Source of the DNA: CAZUMW01 sp964621615
GTDB taxonomy: Bacteria; Desulfobacterota; WTBG01; CAIYCZ01; CAIRTM01
Direction: 5' to 3'
Assembly: GCA_964621615.1 (NCBI GenBank)
Contig: CAZUMW010000004.1
Coordinates: 1-64,000 of the forward strand
DNA length: 64,000 bases
Below, piece by piece: positions 34,913 through 43,101 of the stretch. Position 1 is the stretch's first letter. Each line of letters begins with the position of its first letter. The translations under genes and the position numbers were made by a program. The notes below the pieces were generated by a model. The model was not told where the DNA came from. It saw only the letters and a program-made list of their open reading frames with translations, and did not search any database.

Positions 34913-35663
34913 CCCGTATGCCCCGTCGCAGTGTTTCAAGCGGTATGACATCCTCCGGCCTGACGTTTCCAAGATTGACATCGGGGCCGAAAAGGAGTAT
35001 TAAATCACGCTGCTGGCTTTTCTCGGGTGCCTCAAACATAATCTGATTCAATCCGATGCTTTCAACAAGCGCACGAGCCATTTCTTTTCGCAAACAGCCC
35101 TTTTCGTCATACACCCCGATATTCTTTCCGCCCTCACGGGCTTCGATGATAACGTAATGAGCGCCTGCCTCAATATCGCTTCGTGCCTCCTCGATGCGGT
35201 CCCGCAGTGTCATTTGTTTATCCGCTTCGACATCTTTCTTGCCGACTTCAGAAATAACGTAAAATCCTGATTCCTGTGCCTGTCTGATAATATCCGCCTT
35301 TTCGGTATGGGATATATCAAAAACGCCGTTTGATACCTCAATGAGCTCAATGCCTATTTCCCGGCAGTATGAAAAAAAGGCAGGCAACTTCTGCTGCTTA
35401 TAAACAATTTCGATAAGGGTTCCGCCGTTTCCGGCCATAATGCCGCTTCTGTTATAGATCTGTATTTTCTCCCTAACTGCATCCTCTGCCATCAAGCGAG
35501 CGGTTGCCCACCCCAGCTTGACAATGTCGATATATAATGCTGACTGAATCAGATCAGCTGCTGAAGCCACGCTCAGGCCCTTGTCAAGTACCATCGTCAG
35601 ACCGGCACTGCGCGGTTTTTCTTTTCGCGGAATAATATCAACAAACTCAAATGCGGGTTTCAT
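34890..35663 (-). CDS. comA: Phosphosulfolactate synthase
   Basis: Adds sulfite to phosphoenolpyruvate to make (R)-2-phospho-3-sulfolactate, the first step of the methanogen-type coenzyme M pathway. The 257-residue TIM-barrel protein has family segments GLTMVLDKGLS, DIVKLGWATARL, NGGTLIEI, IELIEVSNGVFDI, and EAREGGKNIGVYD. Bacterial homologues exist (for example YitC of Bacillus, used for spore sulfolactate), so ComA alone does not prove coenzyme M. The following comB, comD and comE make a longer route explicit. It lies 20 nt after queH. Confidence 0.92.
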   Translation of the reverse strand: MKPAFEFVDIIPRKEKPRSAGLTMVLDKGLSVASAADLIQSALYIDIVKLGWATARLMAEDAVREKIQIYNRSGIMAGNGGTLIEIVYKQQKLPAFFSYCREIGIELIEVSNGVFDISHTEKADIIRQAQESGFYVISEVGKKDVEADKQMTLRDRIEEARSDIEAGAHYVIIEAREGGKNIGVYDEKGCLRKEMARALVESIGLNQIMFEAPEKSQQRDLILLFGPDVNLGNVRPEDVIPLETLRRGIRGDTCGKL

Positions 35664-35682
35664 GCAACACGCTATCTCCTTT

Positions 35683-36231
35683 TTAGCGTAAGCTGTATTG
35701 ACAGCCGCAATAATTCTGACGGCTGAAGCCGTATGCTCTGCTTAGCAAACAGCTTTCTTTAAATCCGTTATTTTTCTTGAAATTGCTTTCCAGATACCGC
35801 GTTCCTGTCTTTTGTGCAGCTTCATAGCCGATATCATTAATGTGTCGAGCATTTTTATGCGGACTGACAGTCAGGGTCGTTGCAAAAAGAGGAATAGATT
35901 CCTGTGCAGCCACAGCTGCCGCCTTTCCCAGGCGAAGCTCAAAACAGCGGCTGCATCTACGTCCGCCCTCGGCCTCATGTTCAAATCCACGTATTTTTTC
36001 ATACCACAGCTTAATCTCAAACTGTGAAACATACAGCGGATTCTGCGTCAAGAAGCATAGTTTTTCAGTATCCTCTAAACGCTTGAGATATTCAGCCTTC
36101 GGGTATATATTGGGATTATAAAAAAAAAGATACGGTATATAGTTACGGGATAGTGCTTTCACAGCATATGAAGCACAGGAAGCACAGCAGGCATGAAGAA
36201 GAATCTTTTTCTTTTCAGCATGCGCTGTCAC
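35683..36231 (-). CDS. queH: Epoxyqueuosine reductase QueH
   Basis: Final step of queuosine synthesis in tRNA: reduces epoxyqueuosine to queuosine. It is the QueH (DUF208) type, unrelated to the cobalamin-dependent QueG. The 182-residue protein has the N-terminal LLHACCASCASYA, the central RRCSRCFELRLGKAA and the C-terminal NYCGCQYS, which together supply the cluster cysteines. ATG 36231 lies 6 nt after the stop of a tiny basic-protein gene and 20 nt before comA. I see no biochemical reason for its link to comA; it may only share the transcript. Confidence 0.93.
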   Translation of the reverse strand: MTAHAEKKKILLHACCASCASYAVKALSRNYIPYLFFYNPNIYPKAEYLKRLEDTEKLCFLTQNPLYVSQFEIKLWYEKIRGFEHEAEGGRRCSRCFELRLGKAAAVAAQESIPLFATTLTVSPHKNARHINDIGYEAAQKTGTRYLESNFKKNNGFKESCLLSRAYGFSRQNYCGCQYSLR

Positions 36232-36237
36232 CTTTTT

Positions 36238-36324
36238 CTACCTTCTTTTACCTCTTCCAATGCGTTTAACTTTTCTTTTTTTTCTTTTGCGTTTTGATGA
36301 CTGCTGACGGCTTATTTTCCCCAT
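36238..36324 (-). CDS. 28-residue very basic small protein
   Basis: A tiny gene with a perfect AGGAGG site six nt before its ATG. The product starts MGKISRQQSSKRKRKKRK and is more than half Lys/Arg, ending GRGKRR. It stops six nt before queH. The composition suggests RNA or ribosome binding, as in bTHX- or AURKAIP1/COX24-like short ribosomal proteins, but I cannot place it in a family. The ideal ribosome-binding site and packing into the operon are the reasons to believe it is real. Confidence 0.7.
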   Translation of the reverse strand: MGKISRQQSSKRKRKKRKVKRIGRGKRR

Positions 36325-36427
36325 TTTTCCTCCTGTAATGGAACAAGAAAGTTTTAATAATGACGAATTATCGAATCAGAATATCCTAATTCTAAAGAAT
36401 TTTCAATACAATTTTGTCACCGGAATA

Positions 36428-36467
36428 CACAAAGACCTCCGCTGTTATCCAGTCGGAGGTCTTTGTG
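36428..36467. terminator. 14-bp perfect hairpin after the HTH gene
   Basis: CACAAAGACCTCCG and CGGAGGTCTTTGTG pair perfectly around a 12-nt loop. It lies downstream of the minus-strand HTH gene and upstream of the small-protein/queH operon, so it probably ends the HTH transcript. It lacks a T-run beyond the stem, so termination may be weak or factor-assisted. Confidence 0.6.
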
Positions 36468-36519
36468 GTATGAAATCGACTGCGTGAAAAAGATCTGTAA
36501 TCTAACCCAGTGTCCTTCT

Positions 36520-36717
36520 TTAGGCTATCTGCCTTGTGCCGACACGTGCAATTTCATCGATTTTTTCACGGTTGTAGCGCCATGAACTGCCGATGCGGAA
36601 GCCGGGAATCTCGCCCTTTTGGGTCAGCTTATAGACCGTAATTTTAGACAATTTCAAATATTCCGCCACTTCGTCGACTGTCATGATAATGCTTTCATTT
36701 TTCTTTTCTTTGGTCAT
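36520..36717 (-). CDS. Excisionase-type helix-turn-helix DNA-binding protein
   Basis: A 65-residue MerR-like/HTH_17 protein: MTVDEVAEYLKLSKITVYKL is the recognition helix-turn-helix, followed by KGEIPGFRIGSSWRY, the short wing. It may be a small transcription factor or an orphan excisionase-like protein; no integrase or attachment site is near, so a mobile origin is not supported. ATG 36717 is chosen over ATG 36741 because GGAG stands nine nt upstream. It has its own promoter and hairpin and so is a single-gene unit. Confidence 0.85.
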   Translation of the reverse strand: MTKEKKNESIIMTVDEVAEYLKLSKITVYKLTQKGEIPGFRIGSSWRYNREKIDEIARVGTRQIA

Positions 36718-36800
36718 ACTATTCAACTCCTTTCCTTTCATATATTGTATGCAACGCTTGATGGTTTAATTATCGGCACAACACGTTCTTTCTGTTTTTG

Positions 36801-36828
36801 ATTATAACGTATATACATCAAAAGTCAA
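36801..36828 (-). promoter_or_regulatory. Sigma70-type promoter for the HTH gene
   Basis: On the minus strand TTGACT is followed after 16 nt by a perfect TATAAT. The start would be near 36794, giving a leader of about 77 nt. The surrounding region 36742-36964 is AT-rich and otherwise empty. Confidence 0.75.
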
Positions 36829-36964
36829 GATTATTGAAAATAAAAAATATTTCTTATCAGGTTTTATGTATTGTTATCGTTTCCTTAGAGTTGCCATATG
36901 TTTCGGTAAATATATCTTTTTTTTGCAAACAACGGCGTAGCAAAATCATAACAATTCTTAAAAA

Positions 36965-38032
36965 TCATAACAACCGTTCCATCTTTTTCTGTTCAAGCGC
37001 TGACACTATTGCGCGTATATCCTGACATCTTTTTTTATCACATACAAGCAGAGCATCCTCTGTATCAATTATTATCACATCATGTACACCAAGCACAGCA
37101 GTCAATCGCTTCGGCGAATAAATGAAGGACTCCGCAGTATCCACAGTTACTGCTTCACCGGTTATAACATTTGCGCACCCGTCCTTCGGCAACAGATCAT
37201 ACAGCGCGGCCCAGCTGCCAATATCGTTCCACTCAAAATCTCCGATCATGGTAAATACATGCTCTGATTTTTCCATAACACCATAATCCACAGATACGGC
37301 ATCTATGGTGCTATAGGCATCTGCTATCCGTTCGTTCAGGTTGGTATCGTGATCGGTCAGGCAGGCTGACGCAACGTTTTCATATACATGCGGGATATGC
37401 GTTTTCATTTCATCCAGAATCGCAGATGCCCTCCAGACAAACATCCCGCTGTTCCACAGAAAATTATCAGAGGCAACATATTCTCGTGCTTTTTTTTCAT
37501 CGGGTTTTTCATGAAACTTTTTTACTGCATACAGCGGCATGTTATCAAAAACCGGCTCGGTACCATGCTGAATATATCCATACCCCGTCTCAGGGCCTCT
37601 GGGGGTAATGCCAATGGTTATGAGCCCGTTTGTTCTGAGTGCTGCCTGTTCAGCCTGTTTCAGTGTTTCACAAAATGCTGACGGGTCACCTATGTAGTGA
37701 TCTGCCGGCAGCACCGCCATGGTTTCATCCGCAGTCCGGCTTTGTATACATAAGGCTGCCAGACAGATACAGGGTGCAGTATTTTTCCCAACAGGCTCGG
37801 CAATTATATTATCCGGATCCATTTCAGGCATCTGCTGCATAATCGTATCCCGCTGGACAGTATTGGTAACAATTAGTATCTTATCCGGAGAAACGACCCT
37901 CGCGATCCGATCCGCTGTTTCCTGCAGCATTGTTTTATCACCGGTTATATTCAAAAGCTGCTTCGGCGTTTCCGCTCTGCTGCGCGGCCAGAATCGTGTT
38001 CCCTTGCCGCCTGCCATAATAACTGCATACAT
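36965..38032 (-). CDS. manC: Mannose-1-phosphate guanylyltransferase
   Basis: Makes GDP-mannose from GTP and mannose 1-phosphate for surface polysaccharides. The 355-residue protein has only the nucleotidyltransferase domain, not the phosphomannose-isomerase cupin of bifunctional ManC. Motifs are the N-terminal VIMAGGKGTRFWPRSR, EPVGKNTAPCICLAAL, LPADHYIG, and GYGYIQHG. FEWNDIGSWAALYDLLP is also conserved. It stands 81 nt after the PilZ gene on the same strand and may be co-transcribed with it. No other GDP-sugar gene is near. Confidence 0.93.
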   Translation of the reverse strand: MYAVIMAGGKGTRFWPRSRAETPKQLLNITGDKTMLQETADRIARVVSPDKILIVTNTVQRDTIMQQMPEMDPDNIIAEPVGKNTAPCICLAALCIQSRTADETMAVLPADHYIGDPSAFCETLKQAEQAALRTNGLITIGITPRGPETGYGYIQHGTEPVFDNMPLYAVKKFHEKPDEKKAREYVASDNFLWNSGMFVWRASAILDEMKTHIPHVYENVASACLTDHDTNLNERIADAYSTIDAVSVDYGVMEKSEHVFTMIGDFEWNDIGSWAALYDLLPKDGCANVITGEAVTVDTAESFIYSPKRLTAVLGVHDVIIIDTEDALLVCDKKRCQDIRAIVSALEQKKMERLL

Positions 38033-38113
38033 GCTTTTCGTGCCCCCGCCTCAGTATTGTCTGAAAATAATATTCTTCAAAACGCTGCCCTCACAGCCGC
38101 ACAGCCCGTCATA

Positions 38114-38473
38114 CTACATAATGGATTTTTTACTTATTTCACTTTTGTGTTTCGAAACAAAATCATTTATCTTCGCTCGATGTGCATCATCCATCGTCAC
38201 AAACTGTATTCCCATTCCATGAGGAAACATATTATTTGCTCCCGAAGGATTTCGCCACACCACCCGGGCCTGTATATCCATTGTCTCGCTGTCGCCCGGC
38301 AGGTTCATTTTCACCATCACAGTCGTGTTGAGCGGCAGCGGCTTATCAGTCTTGATAAATATACCGCCATTGCTTACATTTATCATATACGACTTTATAA
38401 AAGCGCCGGTTTCTTTGAACATCACCTGAATGTTAGTATGAACTCTGGGGCTCGTTCTTCGTTCTTCGCTCAC
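38114..38473 (-). CDS. PilZ-domain protein
   Basis: A 119-residue single-domain protein. The cyclic-di-GMP-binding arginine motif is present as ERRTSPRV and the second motif as NVSNGGIFIKT, matching the small PilZ proteins first noted in myxobacteria and other deltaproteobacteria. It likely binds c-di-GMP and acts on motility, secretion or exopolysaccharide through a partner. The only other c-di-GMP gene seen is the HD-GYP protein at 58-59 kb. A 9-bp inverted repeat lies 80 nt upstream. Confidence 0.88.
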   Translation of the reverse strand: MSEERRTSPRVHTNIQVMFKETGAFIKSYMINVSNGGIFIKTDKPLPLNTTVMVKMNLPGDSETMDIQARVVWRNPSGANNMFPHGMGIQFVTMDDAHRAKINDFVSKHKSEISKKSIM

Positions 38474-38553
38474 GAATCAACCCTCGATACAGTTTTCACA
38501 GTTGGTTTTTGCCAGATTGACTTTAGAACAATACTTTGTTATGGTTTTGTCAC

Positions 38554-38585
38554 ATCTGTATTAGATATTATATCGCAATACAGAT
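38554..38585. promoter_or_regulatory. Inverted repeat between pilZ and mlaA
   Basis: ATCTGTATT and AATACAGAT form a perfect 9-bp inverted repeat around 14 AT-rich nt, in the 296-nt divergent gap between the PilZ gene (-) and mlaA (+). It could be an operator or a hairpin; no further gene is seen in the gap. Confidence 0.4.
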
Positions 38586-38769
38586 TAAAATCTTAAATAA
38601 ATATTTTTGTTAAAGCTCATTACCCTGCTATTTCCTTTTTACAGAATATTATCCGGTATTGTGCATTTATACTGCGGTGCTTTACGTATCCTTTTTATAC
38701 GTGCTGAAAAAAGCAGCCGAATAATTATTATACAACACAGACCCGCCCTATCACAGTAAGGACAGGACC

Positions 38770-39570
38770 ATGCAAAAAACATTACATCGCACCATGGCCG
38801 CTTTTGTTCATTACAGTATAATTTTTTTTGTTTTTTGTACCGCGTCCCTGTGCTTTGCAGCAGAACAGCCCGTTATAGATGCCCCTGACAACAATACCGG
38901 CACTCAGGCATCAGGAGCTACTGAATTCTATGACCCTTTTGCTTCAAAAGACAACGGCGCTCAATCAATAAGCGCCCATATGGCCGACCCGATTTCCGCA
39001 TACAACAGATTCATGTTTACCGTAAATGACAAACTGTATTTTTATCTGCTGAAGCCGATTGCCCGCGGATATACCTTTGCCCTGCCTGAACCGGCACGCA
39101 CATCCATAAAAAAAGCGTTTTCAAATATCGGCATGCCGATCAGATTCTGCAACTGTATCCTCCAAAACAAATGGAACCGAGCCGGCACTGAAATTTCACG
39201 GTTTGTCATAAATTCAACAATCGGCGTCGCCGGTCTGTTTGACCCGGCTAAACAAATGTTCGATCTTTCAGAGCAGGATGAGGATATGGGCCAAACGCTG
39301 GGAGTGTATGGACTGGGACACGGATTTTATCTTGTGCTACCGTTTCTAGGGCCATCCAGCGCCCGTGATGCCTGCGGCCGCATTTTTGATTTCGCTGCAA
39401 ACCCGCTATCCTATATACCCTACAGCGTTTATGTTAAGCTCTATAAGACAGTAAACAACACATCGCTTCGCCTGGGCGACTATGAAGAGCTCAAGGAGGC
39501 ATCTCTTGACCCGTATACTTCCTTTAAAATGGGGTATTATCAGCATCGACAGTACAAAACACAGAACTGA
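38770..39570 (+). CDS. mlaA: MlaA/VacJ-family outer-membrane lipid-asymmetry protein
   Basis: Outer-membrane component that removes misplaced phospholipid from the outer leaflet in the Mla pathway. The 266-residue protein has a signal peptide ending near SLCFAAEQ, a low-complexity linker, then the VacJ domain with DPISAYNRFMFTVNDKLY, FVINSTIGVAGLFDPA, and EDMGQTLGVYGLGHGFYLVL. The signal ends in CFA-A instead of a good lipobox, so lipidation is doubtful. ATG 38770 follows AAGGACAGG. The other mla genes are not in the window. Confidence 0.93.
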   Translation: MQKTLHRTMAAFVHYSIIFFVFCTASLCFAAEQPVIDAPDNNTGTQASGATEFYDPFASKDNGAQSISAHMADPISAYNRFMFTVNDKLYFYLLKPIARGYTFALPEPARTSIKKAFSNIGMPIRFCNCILQNKWNRAGTEISRFVINSTIGVAGLFDPAKQMFDLSEQDEDMGQTLGVYGLGHGFYLVLPFLGPSSARDACGRIFDFAANPLSYIPYSVYVKLYKTVNNTSLRLGDYEELKEASLDPYTSFKMGYYQHRQYKTQN

Positions 39571-39687
39571 CTCTTTGCATCGCACCCCCTTACTGCCTGC
39601 CGGTCAGCCCATACATTTAAATGCTTAGCAGACCGCTGTAAGCGCCGGATAACAGCCAAAATTTTTTCCGGATTGATACATTTTAAC

Positions 39688-39716
39688 TTGACAAATTTTT
39701 TAATATTGATTAAGTT
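39688..39716 (+). promoter_or_regulatory. Sigma70-type promoter for rplM-rpsI
   Basis: TTGACA is followed after 17 nt by TAAGTT. The start would be near 39723, about 27 nt before rplM. A small palindrome (TTAAGT, six nt, ACTTAA; 39710-39727) covers the -10 and start and could be regulatory. Confidence 0.6.
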
Positions 39717-39749
39717 AGAAGACTTAATTTTTCGTTTGTGAGGGATATT

Positions 39750-40187
39750 ATGAAATCATATTGCGCAAAAGAAAGCGAAATTCGCAAGGAGTGGCATGTA
39801 ATTGATGCCGAGGATAAAACGCTTGGACGAATTGCCACCCAGATAGCGCTGCGGCTCAGGGGAAAGCACAAACCGACCTATACGCCGCATGTTGACACCG
39901 GCGATTTTGTTGTTGTTGTCAATGCTGAAAAAATCAAACTGACCGGAAACAAGCTTACACGGAAAAATTATTATCATTACACCGGATATCCCGGCGGAAT
40001 CCGCTCCAGCAACGCTGAAACAGTGCTCAGCAAACATCCGACGCGCGTTCTTCGGCATGCTGTCAAAGGCATGCTGCCCAAAAACAAACTTGGGCGGAAG
40101 ATGCTGAAAAAGCTTAAAATCTATACCGGGTCTGACCATCCCCACCAGGCTCAGCAACCTAAAAACCTTGAACTGAAGGGTGTATAA
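39750..40187 (+). CDS. rplM: 50S ribosomal protein L13
   Basis: Large-subunit ribosomal protein of 145 residues. Typical segments are WHVIDAEDKTLGRIATQIA, LRGKHKPTYTPHVDTGDFVV, NAEKIKLTGNKL and AVKGMLPKNKLGRKMLKKL. An in-frame GTG at 39738 would add four residues but covers the GAGGG ribosome-binding site, so ATG 39750 is used. It pairs with rpsI as in most bacteria, seven nt upstream. Confidence 0.98.
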   Translation: MKSYCAKESEIRKEWHVIDAEDKTLGRIATQIALRLRGKHKPTYTPHVDTGDFVVVVNAEKIKLTGNKLTRKNYYHYTGYPGGIRSSNAETVLSKHPTRVLRHAVKGMLPKNKLGRKMLKKLKIYTGSDHPHQAQQPKNLELKGV

Positions 40188-40194
40188 ATCAATT

Positions 40195-40590
40195 ATGGAT
40201 GGGAAAAAATACTTTGCTACAGGAAGAAGAAAATGTTCGGTTGCACGGGTCTGGATGCAGCCGGGCGAAGGGAAAATCACCATAAATAACAGATCAATCG
40301 ATGACTACTTCGGCGGCCTTGATATTAAAAAAGTTATCATCCGACAGCCCCTCGACATATTGAATTTTGATGAGAAATACGATATATGCGCCAATGTACA
40401 CGGCGGCGGATTAACCGGCCAGGCAGAGGCAATCAGACACGGTATCGCCCGGATGCTGACCCAGTACAACACCGACTACACATCCATTCTGAAAAAAGCA
40501 AAGTTGCTTACCAGAGATTCCCGCGTCAAGGAACGCAAGAAATACGGGCTTAAGGGAGCACGTAAAAGCTATCAGTACTCTAAGCGATAA
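40195..40590 (+). CDS. rpsI: 30S ribosomal protein S9
   Basis: Small-subunit ribosomal protein of 131 residues ending in the conserved basic tail KKYGLKGARKSYQYSKR, whose last Arg contacts P-site tRNA. YFATGRRKCSVARVWMQPGE is the N-terminal signature. ATG 40195 follows the rplM stop by seven nt; an upstream in-frame start inside rplM is unlikely. A strong terminator follows. Confidence 0.98.
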   Translation: MDGKKYFATGRRKCSVARVWMQPGEGKITINNRSIDDYFGGLDIKKVIIRQPLDILNFDEKYDICANVHGGGLTGQAEAIRHGIARMLTQYNTDYTSILKKAKLLTRDSRVKERKKYGLKGARKSYQYSKR

Positions 40591-40608
40591 GACGCAGAAT
40601 AACACAAG

Positions 40609-40641
40609 AAAAAAGGAAGGATTCACTCCTTCCTTTTTTTT
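40609..40641 (+). terminator. Intrinsic terminator of rplM-rpsI
   Basis: GGAAGGA and TCCTTCC pair around TTCAC, extended by an A-run/T-run that ends in eight T on the plus strand. It lies 20 nt after rpsI. Confidence 0.92.
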
Positions 40642-40686
40642 AACCCCCGAAAAACCTGTTGAAGGCTGAGCCTGCGTACGGTGCAT

Positions 40687-41715
40687 ATGAACGTTGCAAT
40701 AGCCGGTGCCACCGGATATACAGGCCTTGAGCTTGTCCGCATCCTTTCCCGCCACCCTGAAGTGGACATAGCCGCACTCACCTCCGAGCGGTATGCCGGT
40801 AAGCAGTACAGTGAAATTTTCCCGCAATTATCCGGCCATATTTCATGCAGGCTCGACAAACTGGATTCTGAAACAATAGCTGACAAGGCGGATGTACTGT
40901 TTCTTGCGCTTCCGCATTGCGAGTCGATGCGGCATGCCCCCTTTTTTTACCGTGCCGGCAAAAAAATCATTGATCTCAGCGCAGATTTCAGATTTATAAA
41001 GAAAAAAAACTATGAGTCCTGGTATCAGAAGCATGCCGCTCCGGATCTGCTTGCCGAAGCGGTCTACGGCTTGTGTGAAATAAACCGTCCGGACATTGAA
41101 CGCGCACAATTTATAGCAAACCCCGGCTGTTATCCTACAAGCATTATACTGCCGCTCATGCCTTTTCTCCGCGAAGACTTGATCAGCCGAAGCTCCATTA
41201 TTGCAGATTCAAAATCAGGGGTTTCCGGTGCCGGCCGCGGGCTTAAAACCTCATCGCTGTTCTGTGAGGTCGGTGAAAGCTTCCGCGCCTACAGCATTCA
41301 CGGGCATCGCCACCAGCCCGAAATAGAAGAGCAGCTTGAATCAATTGCCCAAGTGCCTGTTTCGATAACGTTTTCACCGCACCTTGTGCCCATGAACAGA
41401 GGCATGCTCAGCACAATATATGTGACGCTCAAAAAAAAGCTGCCCGCAGACGATATATATTCTCTGCTGAATAAATACTATGCCGGGGAGCCGTTCATCC
41501 GGCTTCACCAGCCGGGAACGCTGCCGCACACAGGCTGGGTTACAGGAACAAATTACTGCGATATCGGGTTCAGCCTCAGGGATAAAAAACTGGTACTTGT
41601 AAGTGCAATCGACAATCTGGTAAAGGGCGCCTCAGGACAGGCGGTACAGAACATGAATATTATGCTGGGGCTGCCGGAGAATACGGCACTTGACCATCTT
41701 CCCGTTTACCCGTAA
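40687..41715 (+). CDS. argC: N-acetyl-gamma-glutamyl-phosphate reductase
   Basis: NADPH-dependent reductase of arginine synthesis, turning N-acetylglutamyl phosphate into the semialdehyde. The protein (342 residues) has the N-terminal VAIAGATGYTGLELVRIL, the catalytic Cys in ANPGCYPTSIILP and the HGHRHQPEI segment. DNLVKGASGQAVQNMNIM near the C-terminus is highly conserved. ATG 40687 is used; GTG 40681 is two codons upstream. No other arg gene is next to it, although carA/carB, which supply carbamoyl phosphate for arginine, are close on the other strand. Confidence 0.97.
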   Translation: MNVAIAGATGYTGLELVRILSRHPEVDIAALTSERYAGKQYSEIFPQLSGHISCRLDKLDSETIADKADVLFLALPHCESMRHAPFFYRAGKKIIDLSADFRFIKKKNYESWYQKHAAPDLLAEAVYGLCEINRPDIERAQFIANPGCYPTSIILPLMPFLREDLISRSSIIADSKSGVSGAGRGLKTSSLFCEVGESFRAYSIHGHRHQPEIEEQLESIAQVPVSITFSPHLVPMNRGMLSTIYVTLKKKLPADDIYSLLNKYYAGEPFIRLHQPGTLPHTGWVTGTNYCDIGFSLRDKKLVLVSAIDNLVKGASGQAVQNMNIMLGLPENTALDHLPVYP

Positions 41716-41737
41716 TTGCTGAAAGGGAGGCATGTAT

Positions 41738-41926
41738 ATGCAGTGTGATATTGAAAAAAACAAACAAAACTGCACGTGCACCTATTCCTGCTCAAAAAAG
41801 GGCAAATGCTGCGAATGCGTTCAGTATCACCGGGGCCGCGGGGAAATTCCCGGCTGTTTTTTCCCTCCTGACATTGAGCGCACCTACGACCGGTCACGGG
41901 AGGCTTTTATCAGAGCTTATTCATAA
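41738..41926 (+). CDS. Small cysteine-rich protein of the DUF6485 type
   Basis: A 62-residue protein with seven cysteines, in CDIEKNKQNCTCTYSCSKKG and KCCECVQYHR, followed by the conserved PGCFFPPDIERTYDRS. It matches the DUF6485 pattern of anaerobes; the cysteines suggest a metal site. The function is unknown. GGGAGG lies at 41725-41730, which fits ATG 41738 (seven nt) better than ATG 41732. It may be co-transcribed with argC, 22 nt upstream, and its end overlaps the end of carA on the other strand by 17 nt. Confidence 0.85.
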   Translation: MQCDIEKNKQNCTCTYSCSKKGKCCECVQYHRGRGEIPGCFFPPDIERTYDRSREAFIRAYS

Positions 41927-43088
41927 TAAGGTCTTTAAAGCGCTGAAACAGGTACGCTGAATCATGCGGGCCGGGAGAGGCCTCCGGATGATACTGCAGG
42001 GAAAGCATCGGCTCAGAGCGGTGCCTGACACCTTCCACCGTCCTGTCATTGAGATTTATGTGCGTTATCTCTAATGGCAAAGAACCGATCCCTGCCTCGT
42101 CAACGGCAAAATTGTGGTTCTGTGATGTTATCTCCACAATGCCGGTTGTAAGATCCTTAACCGGGTGATTGCATCCGTGATGCCCGAACTTCAGCCGGTA
42201 GGTTTTCGCTCCCGCTGCAAGCGACAGGATCTGATGCCCCAGGCAGATCCCCATAAGCGGAATCCTTCCCATGAGTGCCCGGGCATTATCAATAGCGTAG
42301 ACAACAGCTGCAGGATCTGCAGGCCCGTTTGAAAAAAAGACACCATCACACTTCATGGCAAGCACGTCCTGTGCGGGTGTCTGTGCGGGCACAACAGTTG
42401 ACCGTATGCCGCTCATCCGCATCATCCGCACTATATTCCACTTAATGCCGAAATCATAAACGACAACATGCATATCTGGTGGAGGCAGCTTCTCTTCCAT
42501 TCCCCAGAGCGTGCTCATTACTGTTTCATCCTCAAACGCATACTGCCTTTCACAGGATACCCTGCGTGCATAATCCTGGCCGTCAAGGCCATGCCACCGC
42601 CGAGCCTCGGCAACAGCCTGATCCTCACTGACAGACCCCTCCATAGACAGATATCCCTTAAGCGTGCCCTGATCGCGCAGCTTACTTGTCAAAGCGCGGG
42701 TATCGATACCTGCAAGCGCGGTTATATTGTTTTTTATTAAGTAGTCCTCCAGCGGCTGCTCGCATCGCCAGTTGCTTGGCGAATTCATCTGATTAACAAT
42801 AAAACCGTTAACAAAACATGCGCGCGATTCTGCATCTGCCGCATTAATACCGTAATTGCCGATTTCAGGGTACGTCATGACGACTATCTGGCCGCTGTAT
42901 GACGGGTCGGTCAGTATTTCCTGATATCCGGTCATACCGGTATTAAAAACAACTTCACCGATGCTGTCTTTTTGAGCCCCGGCACAATAGCCTCGAAATA
43001 CGGTCCCGTCCTCCAGCGCAAGAAAGCACCGCTTTGTTCTTTTCTTATCCCACATCCATCTCTTTTTTATGTTATCTTGCGCGGGCAT
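41910..43088 (-). CDS. carA: Carbamoyl-phosphate synthase small (glutaminase) subunit
   Basis: Releases ammonia from glutamine and channels it to CarB for carbamoyl phosphate used in pyrimidine and arginine synthesis. The 392-residue protein has the class I glutaminase Cys in MGICLGHQILSLAAG and His/Glu in LSLQYHPEASPG. The N-terminus FLALEDGTVFRGYC is the CarA start. ATG 43088 is assumed; ATG 43055 would be closer to the family length. It follows carB by 13 nt, an inverted order relative to many genomes (carA before carB). Confidence 0.97.
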   Translation of the reverse strand: MPAQDNIKKRWMWDKKRTKRCFLALEDGTVFRGYCAGAQKDSIGEVVFNTGMTGYQEILTDPSYSGQIVVMTYPEIGNYGINAADAESRACFVNGFIVNQMNSPSNWRCEQPLEDYLIKNNITALAGIDTRALTSKLRDQGTLKGYLSMEGSVSEDQAVAEARRWHGLDGQDYARRVSCERQYAFEDETVMSTLWGMEEKLPPPDMHVVVYDFGIKWNIVRMMRMSGIRSTVVPAQTPAQDVLAMKCDGVFFSNGPADPAAVVYAIDNARALMGRIPLMGICLGHQILSLAAGAKTYRLKFGHHGCNHPVKDLTTGIVEITSQNHNFAVDEAGIGSLPLEITHINLNDRTVEGVRHRSEPMLSLQYHPEASPGPHDSAYLFQRFKDLIMNKL

Positions 43089-43101
43089 GGCAATCAGCCT
43101 T

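Noticed and set aside
34913..34981. Longer N-terminus of comB starting at 34981
   Set aside because: It would overlap comA by 92 nt and exceed the family length; the N-terminal residues do not look like ComB.
36520..36717. Phage or integrative-element excisionase
   Set aside because: There is no integrase, attachment site or other mobile gene near; it has its own promoter and hairpin.
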